Of a stretch of DNA of 64,000 nucleotides, positions 42,433 through 50,630 are shown one piece after another. The stretch is from Roseateles oligotrophus (GTDB lineage: Bacteria > Pseudomonadota > Gammaproteobacteria > Burkholderiales > Burkholderiaceae_C), in assembly GCF_025717515.1 (NCBI RefSeq), contig NZ_JAJIRN010000001.1:558001-622000 (forward strand). The letters run 5' to 3'. The position numbers were made by a program, and so were the translations under genes. The notes beneath the pieces were generated by a model that did not search any database, was not told the DNA's origin, and saw only the letters and a list, made by a program, of their open reading frames with translations. How positions within the stretch are numbered: the first letter of the stretch is position 1; each line of letters opens with the position of its first letter.

Positions 42433-44010
42433 TCAATTCCCAATCGTCACCCACGCCAGCTCCAGCCAGTTGTCGGCCCGGTGCACTGCGTTGACATTGC
42501 TGCGTGCCGCCCATGGGATCATTTGCCGGTGTAGCGGCAGCACGTGGAATTGCTCTTTGTATTCGGTCAGCGCGGCCTTGATCAACTGCTCGCGCTTGGT
42601 TGTGTCGGGCTCGACCGAGGACTGGGCCGCCAATGCATCGAATTTGTCGTTACGTACATGGCCGTAGTTATAGGCCCCGACACCCTTGTCGCCACGATTG
42701 CGAAACACCGGCGTCATGATGGATTCGGCATCGTTGATGGCGCCGCCCCAGCCATAAAGGAATAGGCTAGTGTCGAGTTTCTCCAGCTTGGGGAAAAAGG
42801 TGACCCGTGGCATCGCCGAGACCCGTACCTTGACCTTCAACTGCGCCCACATTGCCGCCAAGGCCTGGCAGATTTCCTCGTCATTGATATAGCGATTATT
42901 CGGGCAGTCGAGTGTGACCTCAAAGCCATCGGCATAGCCCGCCTCGGCCATCAACTTGCGGGCGGCGCCAATGTCAAAGGGATAACGCGCCTCCAGCGCG
43001 GCATCATTGAAACTTGCCGCAGCCGATGGCGTCGGGCTGCCGGTCGGCTGACTCAGTCCATTCATCAGCTTGATGCGCATCGCTTCCACATCGACCGCCT
43101 GATAGAGCGCACGACGCACGCGAATGTCCTTGAAGGGGTTCTTGTCGCCGGCCACGTTGGCGTAAAGCAACTTGTCACGAGCCTGATCCATGCCGATGAA
43201 GATGATGCGATTCTCTGGCCCGTCTATCACCTTGACGCCGCTGGTGTTGCGCAGACGCGGCACATCACGCGGCGCCGGGTCAAGCACAAAATCGATCTCG
43301 CCCGACACCAGGGCTGCCAGCCTTGTGGCGTCGTTGCTGATCGGCGTGAACACTACTTCCTGCACATTGCCTTCGTTCTTGCCCCACCACGCCGGGTTGC
43401 GCTTGAAGAGCGTTTTGACGCCGGGTTGGCGCGTTAGCAGCACATAGGGTCCGGTGCCATTGGCATTCATGCTGGTAAAGCTTTCTTCCTTGTTTTTGAA
43501 GTCCAGCGGCCGCACCGCCCGGTTGGCCTCGGCCCATGACTTGCTCATGATCCAGAGCAGGTCCAGATGCTGCAGAAAGATCGGGTTATAGCTTGCGAGC
43601 TGAAATTCGACCGTCAGTTCATCAATCTTGCGCGGCGTACCCACCGCATTGGCATAGACCGAAATTTGCGAGGTCGGTGCGGCCGCGCGTTGCACCGAAA
43701 AAACCACATCATCGGCTGTGAACGGGCGGCCATCATGAAATTTGACGCCGGGGCGCAGCTTGAAGCGCCAGAGCAGTGGTGATACCTGGGTCCATTCGGT
43801 GGCAAGACCTGGCACTATGCCCAGCTTGCGATCGCGCCGCGTCAGACGCTCGTAGACCTGGCCGTTGACCATATTGGTCATGCTCTCGTTCTGCGAATGC
43901 GGATCCATGGTCTGCGGGTCGCCCTGGCTGGCCCAGCGCAGCGTTTGCGCATTGACTCCGCCTGCTTGAGCCAGCGTCAGCAAAGCAATAGCGAGAAAGC
44001 GCTTCATCAT
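42433..44010 (-). CDS. Peptide/nickel ABC transporter substrate-binding protein (SBP family 5)
   Basis: Periplasmic binding protein of 525 residues: signal peptide ending GGVNAQ, then the family 5 signature around LRWASQGDPQTMDPHSQNES, LRPGVKFHDGRPFTADDVVF and NGTGPYVL. Typical for dipeptide/oligopeptide import; the ligand cannot be inferred. No permease or ATPase genes lie beside it, so it is an orphan binding protein or part of a split system. Confidence 0.92.
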   Translation of the reverse strand: MMKRFLAIALLTLAQAGGVNAQTLRWASQGDPQTMDPHSQNESMTNMVNGQVYERLTRRDRKLGIVPGLATEWTQVSPLLWRFKLRPGVKFHDGRPFTADDVVFSVQRAAAPTSQISVYANAVGTPRKIDELTVEFQLASYNPIFLQHLDLLWIMSKSWAEANRAVRPLDFKNKEESFTSMNANGTGPYVLLTRQPGVKTLFKRNPAWWGKNEGNVQEVVFTPISNDATRLAALVSGEIDFVLDPAPRDVPRLRNTSGVKVIDGPENRIIFIGMDQARDKLLYANVAGDKNPFKDIRVRRALYQAVDVEAMRIKLMNGLSQPTGSPTPSAAASFNDAALEARYPFDIGAARKLMAEAGYADGFEVTLDCPNNRYINDEEICQALAAMWAQLKVKVRVSAMPRVTFFPKLEKLDTSLFLYGWGGAINDAESIMTPVFRNRGDKGVGAYNYGHVRNDKFDALAAQSSVEPDTTKREQLIKAALTEYKEQFHVLPLHRQMIPWAARSNVNAVHRADNWLELAWVTIGN

Positions 44011-44101
44011 CCTCTGACTCCGACTTGATTGTGTGGAGCCGAGTTTAGGCAGGCGACGCTGCTCTCAATCTCGGGGTAAACCAATACTGCCGAGGGCTAA
44101 T

Positions 44102-45367
44102 TCAGCCTTTTCTCCAAATCTCGTCCAGGTGCGTAAAGCCCCAATCCTGTGGCGACTCCCTTCCGACGACACGGTCACCTGAAGCAGGGTCCGCCAGATC
44201 CAGCGTCTGCACCGAAATCGGCAGCTTTGAGCGGGTTGAATAGAACACCCTCACCACCGGTGCCGCCAGCTGCAAGGGATTCAAATCAACCACGACCGCC
44301 AGCCGCCCCGAGTCCAACTTGACCAGGCTACCCACCGGGTAAATGCCAACGCACATCACGAAGGCCTTGAACACCAGCGGATCAAACTGCCCCGTCCACT
44401 GCGCCATGCGCTGGATCGATCCGGCCGGATCCCAGGCCGCTTTGTAAGGCCGAGTCGAGGTGACCGCGTCATAGACATCGCAAACCGCGCCCATACGTGC
44501 CAATAGACTGATTTGCTCCCCCTTGAGTTTTTGCGGGTAGCCGGTGCCGTCCATCTTCTCGTGATGATGCAGACAAACATCGAGCGCGGTGGCGGGCACG
44601 CCTTCGCTTTCCTTCAGCAACTGATAGCCCCGCACCGGGTGCGAGCGAATCACGGTGAATTCGGCATCGGTCAATTGGCCGGCCTTGTTCAATAACTCGA
44701 TCGGCATGGCCATCTTGCCAATATCGTGCAAGAGCCCCGCCATCCCTGCGTCGCGTGTGGTCTGTTCATCCAAACCGAGTTGCCGGCTCAAGGACACCAT
44801 CAGTGCGCAGACGGCGACCGAGTGCATATAGGTGTAGTCATCCTTGGTCTTTAGTCTCGCCAAGCTGATCAGCGCCGAAGGATTGCGGGCAACCGAATTG
44901 GCGATCTCCTCGACCAGCGGTTGGCATTGTTCGCTGTTGATTGCGTTGCCCATGCGGGCTTCGCCGAACAGCGCCGTGACCTGCTCGCGCGAGCGGTTCA
45001 TCACCAGCGTCGCCTGCTCCATCTCGGAGCCCAGGCTGACACGGGCGGCACGCGCCGGGGTGATGCTCGGTGGCGGCAAAGCGGCAACGGGTTCCTCGAC
45101 CCGGATCTCGGGCGCTTCGACCGGCAAGGCCTCCGCAATATCTGTGTTTGTTGAACCAGGCGCGCTCGGCTCATCCGAGCTTGAGTCCGAGCCCTTGCTG
45201 ACATCAATCCAAACCGCCGGCACACCACTCCTCAACAAAGCGTCCAGATCGGCCTGATCCCGCAGCACAAACTTGGTCTTCCAAAAGGGGTGCGACAGCC
45301 AAGAGCCCTCCATCGACTGAAGGAACATGCCCAACTGGACTTGCTGGGTGGGTATCTTTTTCAGCAT
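44102..45367 (-). CDS. HD-GYP domain cyclic-di-GMP phosphodiesterase
   Basis: A cytoplasmic protein of 421 residues: N-terminal DUF3391 domain (IPTQQVQLGMFLQSMEGSWL), a low-complexity linker, then an HD-GYP domain with the metal-binding HD in LLHDIGKMAMP and the GYP motif in HHHEKMDGTGYPQ. It should hydrolyse cyclic di-GMP and so favour motility over biofilm. The motifs look intact. It is monocistronic. Confidence 0.93.
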   Translation of the reverse strand: MLKKIPTQQVQLGMFLQSMEGSWLSHPFWKTKFVLRDQADLDALLRSGVPAVWIDVSKGSDSSSDEPSAPGSTNTDIAEALPVEAPEIRVEEPVAALPPPSITPARAARVSLGSEMEQATLVMNRSREQVTALFGEARMGNAINSEQCQPLVEEIANSVARNPSALISLARLKTKDDYTYMHSVAVCALMVSLSRQLGLDEQTTRDAGMAGLLHDIGKMAMPIELLNKAGQLTDAEFTVIRSHPVRGYQLLKESEGVPATALDVCLHHHEKMDGTGYPQKLKGEQISLLARMGAVCDVYDAVTSTRPYKAAWDPAGSIQRMAQWTGQFDPLVFKAFVMCVGIYPVGSLVKLDSGRLAVVVDLNPLQLAAPVVRVFYSTRSKLPISVQTLDLADPASGDRVVGRESPQDWGFTHLDEIWRKG

Positions 45368-45445
45368 CGCTAGCCCATACGCCTCATTGAAAAGTCACCG
45401 AGCAAGTATGTGCCCTGTTGGGCAAATAGTAATTACCGAAGTGCA

Positions 45446-45476
45446 TAAAAAAAGCCGCCATTTAGGCGACTTCTTT
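45446..45476 (-). terminator. Terminator of the cytochrome c gene (bidirectional)
   Basis: Arms AGTCGCC and GGCGGCT around TAAAT, followed on the minus strand by a run of seven T. It lies 42 bases after the cytochrome stop and between convergently facing regions. Confidence 0.8.
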
Positions 45477-45517
45477 GCATACTTGATCAGGCTGGCAAGC
45501 CGTTTCGACGTGCCGAT

Positions 45518-46177
45518 TCAGCGGAACTTGCTCTGCGGCACGGTGCGCAATTCGCCCGGCAAAGAGGCCAGATACTTGGCCATTGCCTTCAACTCGCTGT
45601 GGCTGAACTGCTTGACCTGGCCGGCCATGATCGCATTGCCTCGGCCGAATACCGGGTTGCCCTCGGACTGGTAGGACTTTAGCGCGACATACAAATAGTC
45701 GGCATGTTGGCCGGCCAACTTTGGGTAGGCGCCATCGATTGGCTTGCTGAAATTGGCGCCATGGCAGGAAGCGCAGGCACCTTTGGTCAGCAACTCGGCG
45801 ACTTGTGCGCTAGGCGGCGCTACCGCATCGGGCACGGCCTGTACGACGGCTTGGTTTTCGTAATAGGCCGCCACATCGGCGATGTCTTGCTCGCTCAAGT
45901 GCTGAGCGATGCCGCGCATCGTCGGGTGTTTGCGCTCGCCCTTGCTATAGGCATTCAGGGCCGAGATGATGTACTTGGCATTTTGGCCAGCAATCATCGG
46001 CACCTTGTGCACTTCGGGAAAGCTGGCCTGGTAGCCGGGAATGCCGTGGCAACCAATGCACATGGCAACCTTGGTCTGTACCGAGGTCTGGCCTGCGGCC
46101 TGGGCCTGGGCATTAGCGGAGGCGCTGGCGCAAAACGAAGCGGCCAAGGCGAGCGAGATCTGCAGCAGTTTTTTCAT
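45518..46177 (-). CDS. Diheme cytochrome c (cytochrome c4-like)
   Basis: A periplasmic electron carrier of 219 residues: signal peptide ending ASANAQ, first heme site CIGCH with distal Met in PMIAGQ, second heme site CASCH with Met in IMAGQVKQFS. Two related class I domains in tandem give the cytochrome c4 layout. It probably passes electrons to a terminal oxidase or a nitrogen-oxide reductase. It is followed by a strong terminator. Confidence 0.92.
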   Translation of the reverse strand: MKKLLQISLALAASFCASASANAQAQAAGQTSVQTKVAMCIGCHGIPGYQASFPEVHKVPMIAGQNAKYIISALNAYSKGERKHPTMRGIAQHLSEQDIADVAAYYENQAVVQAVPDAVAPPSAQVAELLTKGACASCHGANFSKPIDGAYPKLAGQHADYLYVALKSYQSEGNPVFGRGNAIMAGQVKQFSHSELKAMAKYLASLPGELRTVPQSKFR

Positions 46178-46265
46178 AGTCCCGGGGGTCTTGTTCTGAA
46201 TCCGATCGGCATTATAGAGGCCGCCTCTATACTGATTCGACTCAATCTTTTGTTTGATCTACGCC

Positions 46266-47120
46266 ATGAAATTTGCAGGTTCGGACCAATACGTTGCAAC
46301 CGCCGACTTGATGCTGGCCGTCAATGCCAGCGCCACCTTGCAGCGCCCACTGCTCGTCAAGGGCGAGCCCGGCACCGGCAAGACCATGCTGGCCGAGGAA
46401 GTGGCCGCAGCCTTGGGGCTCCCGCTGCTGCAATGGCATATCAAGTCGACCACCAAAGCCCAGCAAGGCCTGTACGAGTACGACGCCGTCAGCCGCCTGC
46501 GCGACAGCCAACTCTCCGGCATCGAGGGGACCGAGAAGGTCAAGAACATCGAGAACTACATCGTCAAGGGCGTGCTCTGGCAGGCCTTCGAGGCCGACCA
46601 GCCGGTGGCACTCTTGATCGACGAGATCGACAAGGCCGACATCGAATTTCCCAACGACTTGCTGCGCGAAATCGACCGGATGGAGTTCTATGTCTATGAG
46701 ACTCGCCAACTGATCAAGGCCAAGCATCGCCCGCTGGTCTTCATCACCTCGAACAACGAGAAGGAGTTGCCCGACGCCTTCTTGCGCCGCTGCTTCTTTC
46801 ACTACATCAAGTTCCCCGACCCGGCCACGATGCAAGCGATCGTGGATGTGCATTTCCCTGGTCTCAAGAAGGAGCTGCTGGCGGCCGCGCTGAAGACCTT
46901 CTTCGACGTGCGCAATCTGCCGGGCCTGAAGAAGAAGCCGTCGACCTCGGAGCTGCTCGACTGGCTCAGGCTGCTGGTGGCCGAAGACATCCCGACTTCG
47001 GCATTGCAAAGTCAGGACGAAAAAATCAGCATCCCGCCGCTGGTCGGCGCCTTGCTGAAGAACGAGCAAGACCTGACCCTGTTCGAAAAGCTGCTGCAGA
47101 TGCAGCGTCATAACCGCTGA
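46266..47120 (+). CDS. MoxR-family AAA+ ATPase
   Basis: A 284-residue AAA+ chaperone: Walker A GEPGTGKTMLAEE, Walker B ALLIDEIDKAD, sensor region FITSNNEKELPDAFLRRC. MoxR proteins work with VWA-domain proteins in protein maturation or metal insertion. The partner VWA gene lies 2.3 kb downstream in the same direction. I chose ATG 46266 over an upstream in-frame TTG; no clear Shine-Dalgarno sequence. Confidence 0.93.
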   Translation: MKFAGSDQYVATADLMLAVNASATLQRPLLVKGEPGTGKTMLAEEVAAALGLPLLQWHIKSTTKAQQGLYEYDAVSRLRDSQLSGIEGTEKVKNIENYIVKGVLWQAFEADQPVALLIDEIDKADIEFPNDLLREIDRMEFYVYETRQLIKAKHRPLVFITSNNEKELPDAFLRRCFFHYIKFPDPATMQAIVDVHFPGLKKELLAAALKTFFDVRNLPGLKKKPSTSELLDWLRLLVAEDIPTSALQSQDEKISIPPLVGALLKNEQDLTLFEKLLQMQRHNR

Positions 47121-47139
47121 AACAAGCTGATCGTTGACC

Positions 47140-47376
47140 ATGACCACACCCATCAAACGAGCCGCCCTTGAAGGCCTGGCCGACGCGGCCGGCTTCGTGC
47201 TCGGCGCACTTGCCGGCTGGCAGCTCGGCAAGGCTTTCGGTTACGACTTCGTCAACACGCCCGGCTGGGGATTGCCACAAGTCACCGGCCTGCTCTTCAT
47301 CGTGCTCGGCTGCGGTGCCGGGCGCCTGCTGTTTCGCCGCCTGCTTGGTCAATTCTTTCCCTCAGATGCCCCATGA
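47140..47376 (+). CDS. Small membrane protein between moxR and peptidase genes
   Basis: 78 residues with two hydrophobic, glycine-rich segments (AAGFVLGALAGWQLGKAF; GLLFIVLGCGAGRLLF). It begins 19 bases after moxR and its TGA overlaps the ATG of the S9 peptidase gene (ATGA), so it is translated as part of the operon. No family recognised. Confidence 0.7.
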   Translation: MTTPIKRAALEGLADAAGFVLGALAGWQLGKAFGYDFVNTPGWGLPQVTGLLFIVLGCGAGRLLFRRLLGQFFPSDAP

Positions 47377-49382
47377 GCAAAACTTCCAAATTTGATGTTG
47401 ATGCCCTCTGGCAAATCGAGCGCGTCGGTGCGCCCAGCCTGTCGCCCGATGGCGCGCAAGCAGTGGCCAGCCTGTCGCAATTCGACATGGCCGAGAACAA
47501 GAGTCGCTCCAGCCTCTATCTGCTGTCCACCTTGGGCGGTGAACCACGCCGTTTGACCAGCGCCGGCGACAAGGACGGCGCACCGCAGTGGAGCCCGAGC
47601 GGCGAACAGATCGCCTTCGTCGCCAAGCGCGAGCAGGGCGGGACCAAGGACGAGGAGCCGCAGCTCTATCTGATCGCCCCCGATGGCGGCGAAGCGCGCC
47701 GCTTGGGTCAAATCGCTACCGGCGTCGAGGCCTTCAAGTGGTTCCCCGATGGCCGCCGCATTGCCTTCATCTCCTGGGTCTGGCCCGAACTCAAAGGCGC
47801 CAAGGCGCAGGCCAAGGCCCACAAGGACTTCAAGGCGCGCAAGCAGACCGGCTATGTCACCAGCGAAGCGTTTTACCGCTACTGGGACCACAGCATTCCG
47901 ATGGGCCGGGTCGCGCATTTGCATGTCATTGACGTCAAGACAGGCAAGAGCCAAGACTTGTTTGAAGGCAGCGACTTCGAGCTCAGTCGCGCCGATGCGG
48001 GCAGTGAATGCTTTGACATCTCGCCCGACGGCCGCCGCATCGTCTTCGCCTTCGACCCGGCGGTCGAGAAGAAGGTCGGCAACTGCTTCGCGCTGGCCGA
48101 GCTAACACTCAAATCGAGTGAGTTCCGGACACTCTTGCAGGATGCGGCCTGGGATTTCGGCGCACCGCGCTACAGCCATGGCGGCCAACATCTGGCATTT
48201 TTGGCCAGCCACCAAGGCCTCAAGCACACGATGCCGGCGCAACTGGCGGTGCTGGACACCCATGGCCAATGGGCGGTGGTGTCGGCCGACTGGGACCGCG
48301 AAGTTGCCGCGCCGCTGGCTTGGGCCGAGGATGATTTGTCGCTGTTGTTCTGCGCCGAGCAGGCCGGCCGGCGCCATATCTGGCGTTTTGATCTGCCCGC
48401 CGCCACGGCCGCGATCGAATTCGAAGGTGGCCATGCGACGAGCTTCGCGACGGCGTCGGGCGTGCTGGTCGTCAACCACGACAGCATTCACTTCCCGCCG
48501 CGCTTGTCGGTGCTGGATGAACACAAAGCGGCCCAGCGCATCGAGTCCTTCAACACAGACTTGCTTGGCAAGTACAAATTTTCCAAGATCGAGGAAGTCT
48601 TCTACGCCGGCGCGCAAGGCGAGCAGGTGCAGATGTGGCTGGCTTACCCGCCCGGCTTCGACGCCAAGAAGAAGTATCCGGTCATGCATCTGATCCACGG
48701 CGGCCCGCACACCGCCATGGGCGACAGCTGGCATTGGCGCTGGAACCACCAGCTCTTTGCCGCCGAGGGTTATGTGGTTGCCGCCGTCAACTACCATGGG
48801 TCATCCAGCTTCGGTCATGCCTTTCTCGACTCGATCACGCACCGCTGGGGCGAGCTGGAGCTGCAAGACATCGAGGCCGGCACCGATTGGATCCTGAAAA
48901 AACCCTGGGCCGACAAGAGCCGGGTCTTTGCTACCGGCGGCAGCTACGGCGGCTTCATGGTCGCGTGGATGAACGGCCACGTTGAACCAGGGCGTTATCA
49001 AGCCTATATCTGCCATGCCGGCTGCTTCGACTGGCAGGCCATGTATGCCGACGATTGCTACACCTGGCATGTCAAGGAGCTGGGCGCCAATTACTGGGTC
49101 GACCCGGCAAAAATTGCCTCGCAAAGCCCGGTCAACTTTGCCCAGCATATGCACACGCCCACGCTGGTGATCCACGGCGCGCTCGACTACCGCGTGCCCG
49201 ACGCCCAGGGCCTGGCCTACTACAACACGCTCAAGGCGCGCGGTGTCGACGCGCGCCTGCTGTGGTTTCCGGACGAAAACCATTGGGTGCTGAAGCCACA
49301 GAACAGCAAGCTCTGGTACGGCGAGTTCTTTGATTGGCTGAAGCGCCACTCGGGCAAGCCTGCGCGTGGCCGAAAGGGCTGA
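47373..49382 (+). CDS. S9-family prolyl oligopeptidase-like serine peptidase
   Basis: A 669-residue protein: N-terminal WD40-like beta-propeller (SPDGAQAVASLSQF, PQWSPSGEQIAFVA, FKWFPDGRRIAFIS), then an alpha/beta-hydrolase domain with LIHGGPHTAMGDSWHWRW, catalytic Ser524 in GGSYGGFM, Asp in LDYRVPDAQ and His in DENHWV. It resembles acylaminoacyl-peptidases. No signal peptide, so it acts in the cytoplasm. Its place within a moxR-VWA operon is unusual. Confidence 0.93.
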   Translation: MSKTSKFDVDALWQIERVGAPSLSPDGAQAVASLSQFDMAENKSRSSLYLLSTLGGEPRRLTSAGDKDGAPQWSPSGEQIAFVAKREQGGTKDEEPQLYLIAPDGGEARRLGQIATGVEAFKWFPDGRRIAFISWVWPELKGAKAQAKAHKDFKARKQTGYVTSEAFYRYWDHSIPMGRVAHLHVIDVKTGKSQDLFEGSDFELSRADAGSECFDISPDGRRIVFAFDPAVEKKVGNCFALAELTLKSSEFRTLLQDAAWDFGAPRYSHGGQHLAFLASHQGLKHTMPAQLAVLDTHGQWAVVSADWDREVAAPLAWAEDDLSLLFCAEQAGRRHIWRFDLPAATAAIEFEGGHATSFATASGVLVVNHDSIHFPPRLSVLDEHKAAQRIESFNTDLLGKYKFSKIEEVFYAGAQGEQVQMWLAYPPGFDAKKKYPVMHLIHGGPHTAMGDSWHWRWNHQLFAAEGYVVAAVNYHGSSSFGHAFLDSITHRWGELELQDIEAGTDWILKKPWADKSRVFATGGSYGGFMVAWMNGHVEPGRYQAYICHAGCFDWQAMYADDCYTWHVKELGANYWVDPAKIASQSPVNFAQHMHTPTLVIHGALDYRVPDAQGLAYYNTLKARGVDARLLWFPDENHWVLKPQNSKLWYGEFFDWLKRHSGKPARGRKG

Positions 49383-49448
49383 GCCCGAGGCACAAAACGG
49401 CCGGCATGGATAATTGCCGGCCCCGCCCGAATCGCTGTTGACCCCCTC

Positions 49449-50630
49449 ATGCTGATCAAATTCTTCTACACCCTCAGAGCCGCCAAGTTGCCGGTCTCGG
49501 TGCGGGAATTTCTGTCGCTGCTGGAGGGGCTCAAGGCCGGTGTGATCGGCGCCGAGGGCGCCGCCTCGATCGATGATTTCTACTATTTGGCCCGCACCAC
49601 CCTGGTCAAGAACGAGGCGCTGTTCGACAAGTTCGACCGTGCGTTCGGCGCCTATTTCAAGGGCGTGGAGCTGCTGACCGACTTCAGCAAGGAGGTGCCA
49701 CTGGACTGGCTGCGCCAGCATCTGCAGCTTGAGCTGACGCCGGAGCAAAAGGCGGCGGTCGAGAAAATGGGCTGGGACGAGTTGATGGCGACGCTCAAAA
49801 AGCGTTTCGAAGAACAGCAAGGGCGCCACGAGGGCGGCAATAAATGGATTGGCACCGGCGGTACCAGCCCTTTTGGCAACGGTGGGTATAACCCCCAAGG
49901 CATACGCATAGGCGGAGCCGGCAAGAACAAGAGTGCGGTCAAGGTTTGGGAGCAGCGCGCCTACAAAGACTATGACGATCAGCTCGAACTCGGCACCCGC
50001 AATATCCAGGTCGCGCTGCGGCGCTTGAGAAAATTCGCGCGTGAAGGCGCGGAGCTGGAGCTCAATCTCGATGACACCATCCACCAGACCGCCGCCAACG
50101 CCGGCTTTCTGGACATCCGCATGCAGCCGGAGCGCCACAACAAGGTCAAGGTGCTGCTGCTGATGGATGTGGGCGGCACCATGGACGAGCATGTGCACCG
50201 GGTCGAGGAGTTATTTTCGGCCGCCAAGACGCAGTTCAAACATCTGGAGTTCTTCTACTTCCACAACTGCGTCTATGACTTTGTGTGGAAGAACAACCAG
50301 CGCCGCTTTGCCGAGAAGACCGCCACCTGGGACATCATCCGCAAGTACAACAAGGACTACAAACTGATCTTTGTCGGCGACGCGACGATGAGTCCTTATG
50401 AGATCTTGCAGCCCGGCGGCAGCGTCGAGTACAACAACGAAGAAGCCGGCGCCGAATGGCTGCAAAGGCTGACCCAGGGCTTCCCCAATTACGCATGGAT
50501 CAACCCCGAGCCGCAAGGCGTTTGGCAATATCGGCAGAGCGTCGCCTTGATTCAACAGCTGATGCATCAGCGCATGTTCCCGCTCTCGCTGAGCGGGCTC
50601 GAAGGCGCGATGCGTTTGCTCAGCAAATGA
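49449..50630 (+). CDS. CoxE-like VWA-domain protein, MoxR partner
   Basis: A 393-residue protein: an N-terminal helical region (MLIKFFYTLRAAKLPVSVRE), a Gly/Asn-rich linker (GGTSPFGNGGYNPQGIRI), and a C-terminal von Willebrand A domain with MIDAS-like D240-VGGTM and the late FVGDATMSPYEIL. CoxE/YehP-like VWA proteins act with MoxR ATPases. It lies 66 bases after the peptidase and its TGA overlaps the tamA start (ATGA). Confidence 0.9.
   Translation: MLIKFFYTLRAAKLPVSVREFLSLLEGLKAGVIGAEGAASIDDFYYLARTTLVKNEALFDKFDRAFGAYFKGVELLTDFSKEVPLDWLRQHLQLELTPEQKAAVEKMGWDELMATLKKRFEEQQGRHEGGNKWIGTGGTSPFGNGGYNPQGIRIGGAGKNKSAVKVWEQRAYKDYDDQLELGTRNIQVALRRLRKFAREGAELELNLDDTIHQTAANAGFLDIRMQPERHNKVKVLLLMDVGGTMDEHVHRVEELFSAAKTQFKHLEFFYFHNCVYDFVWKNNQRRFAEKTATWDIIRKYNKDYKLIFVGDATMSPYEILQPGGSVEYNNEEAGAEWLQRLTQGFPNYAWINPEPQGVWQYRQSVALIQQLMHQRMFPLSLSGLEGAMRLLSK

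Noticed and set aside
48801..50198. 465-residue minus-strand open frame
   Set aside because: Shadow of the S9 peptidase and VWA genes; no motif and no start signal.
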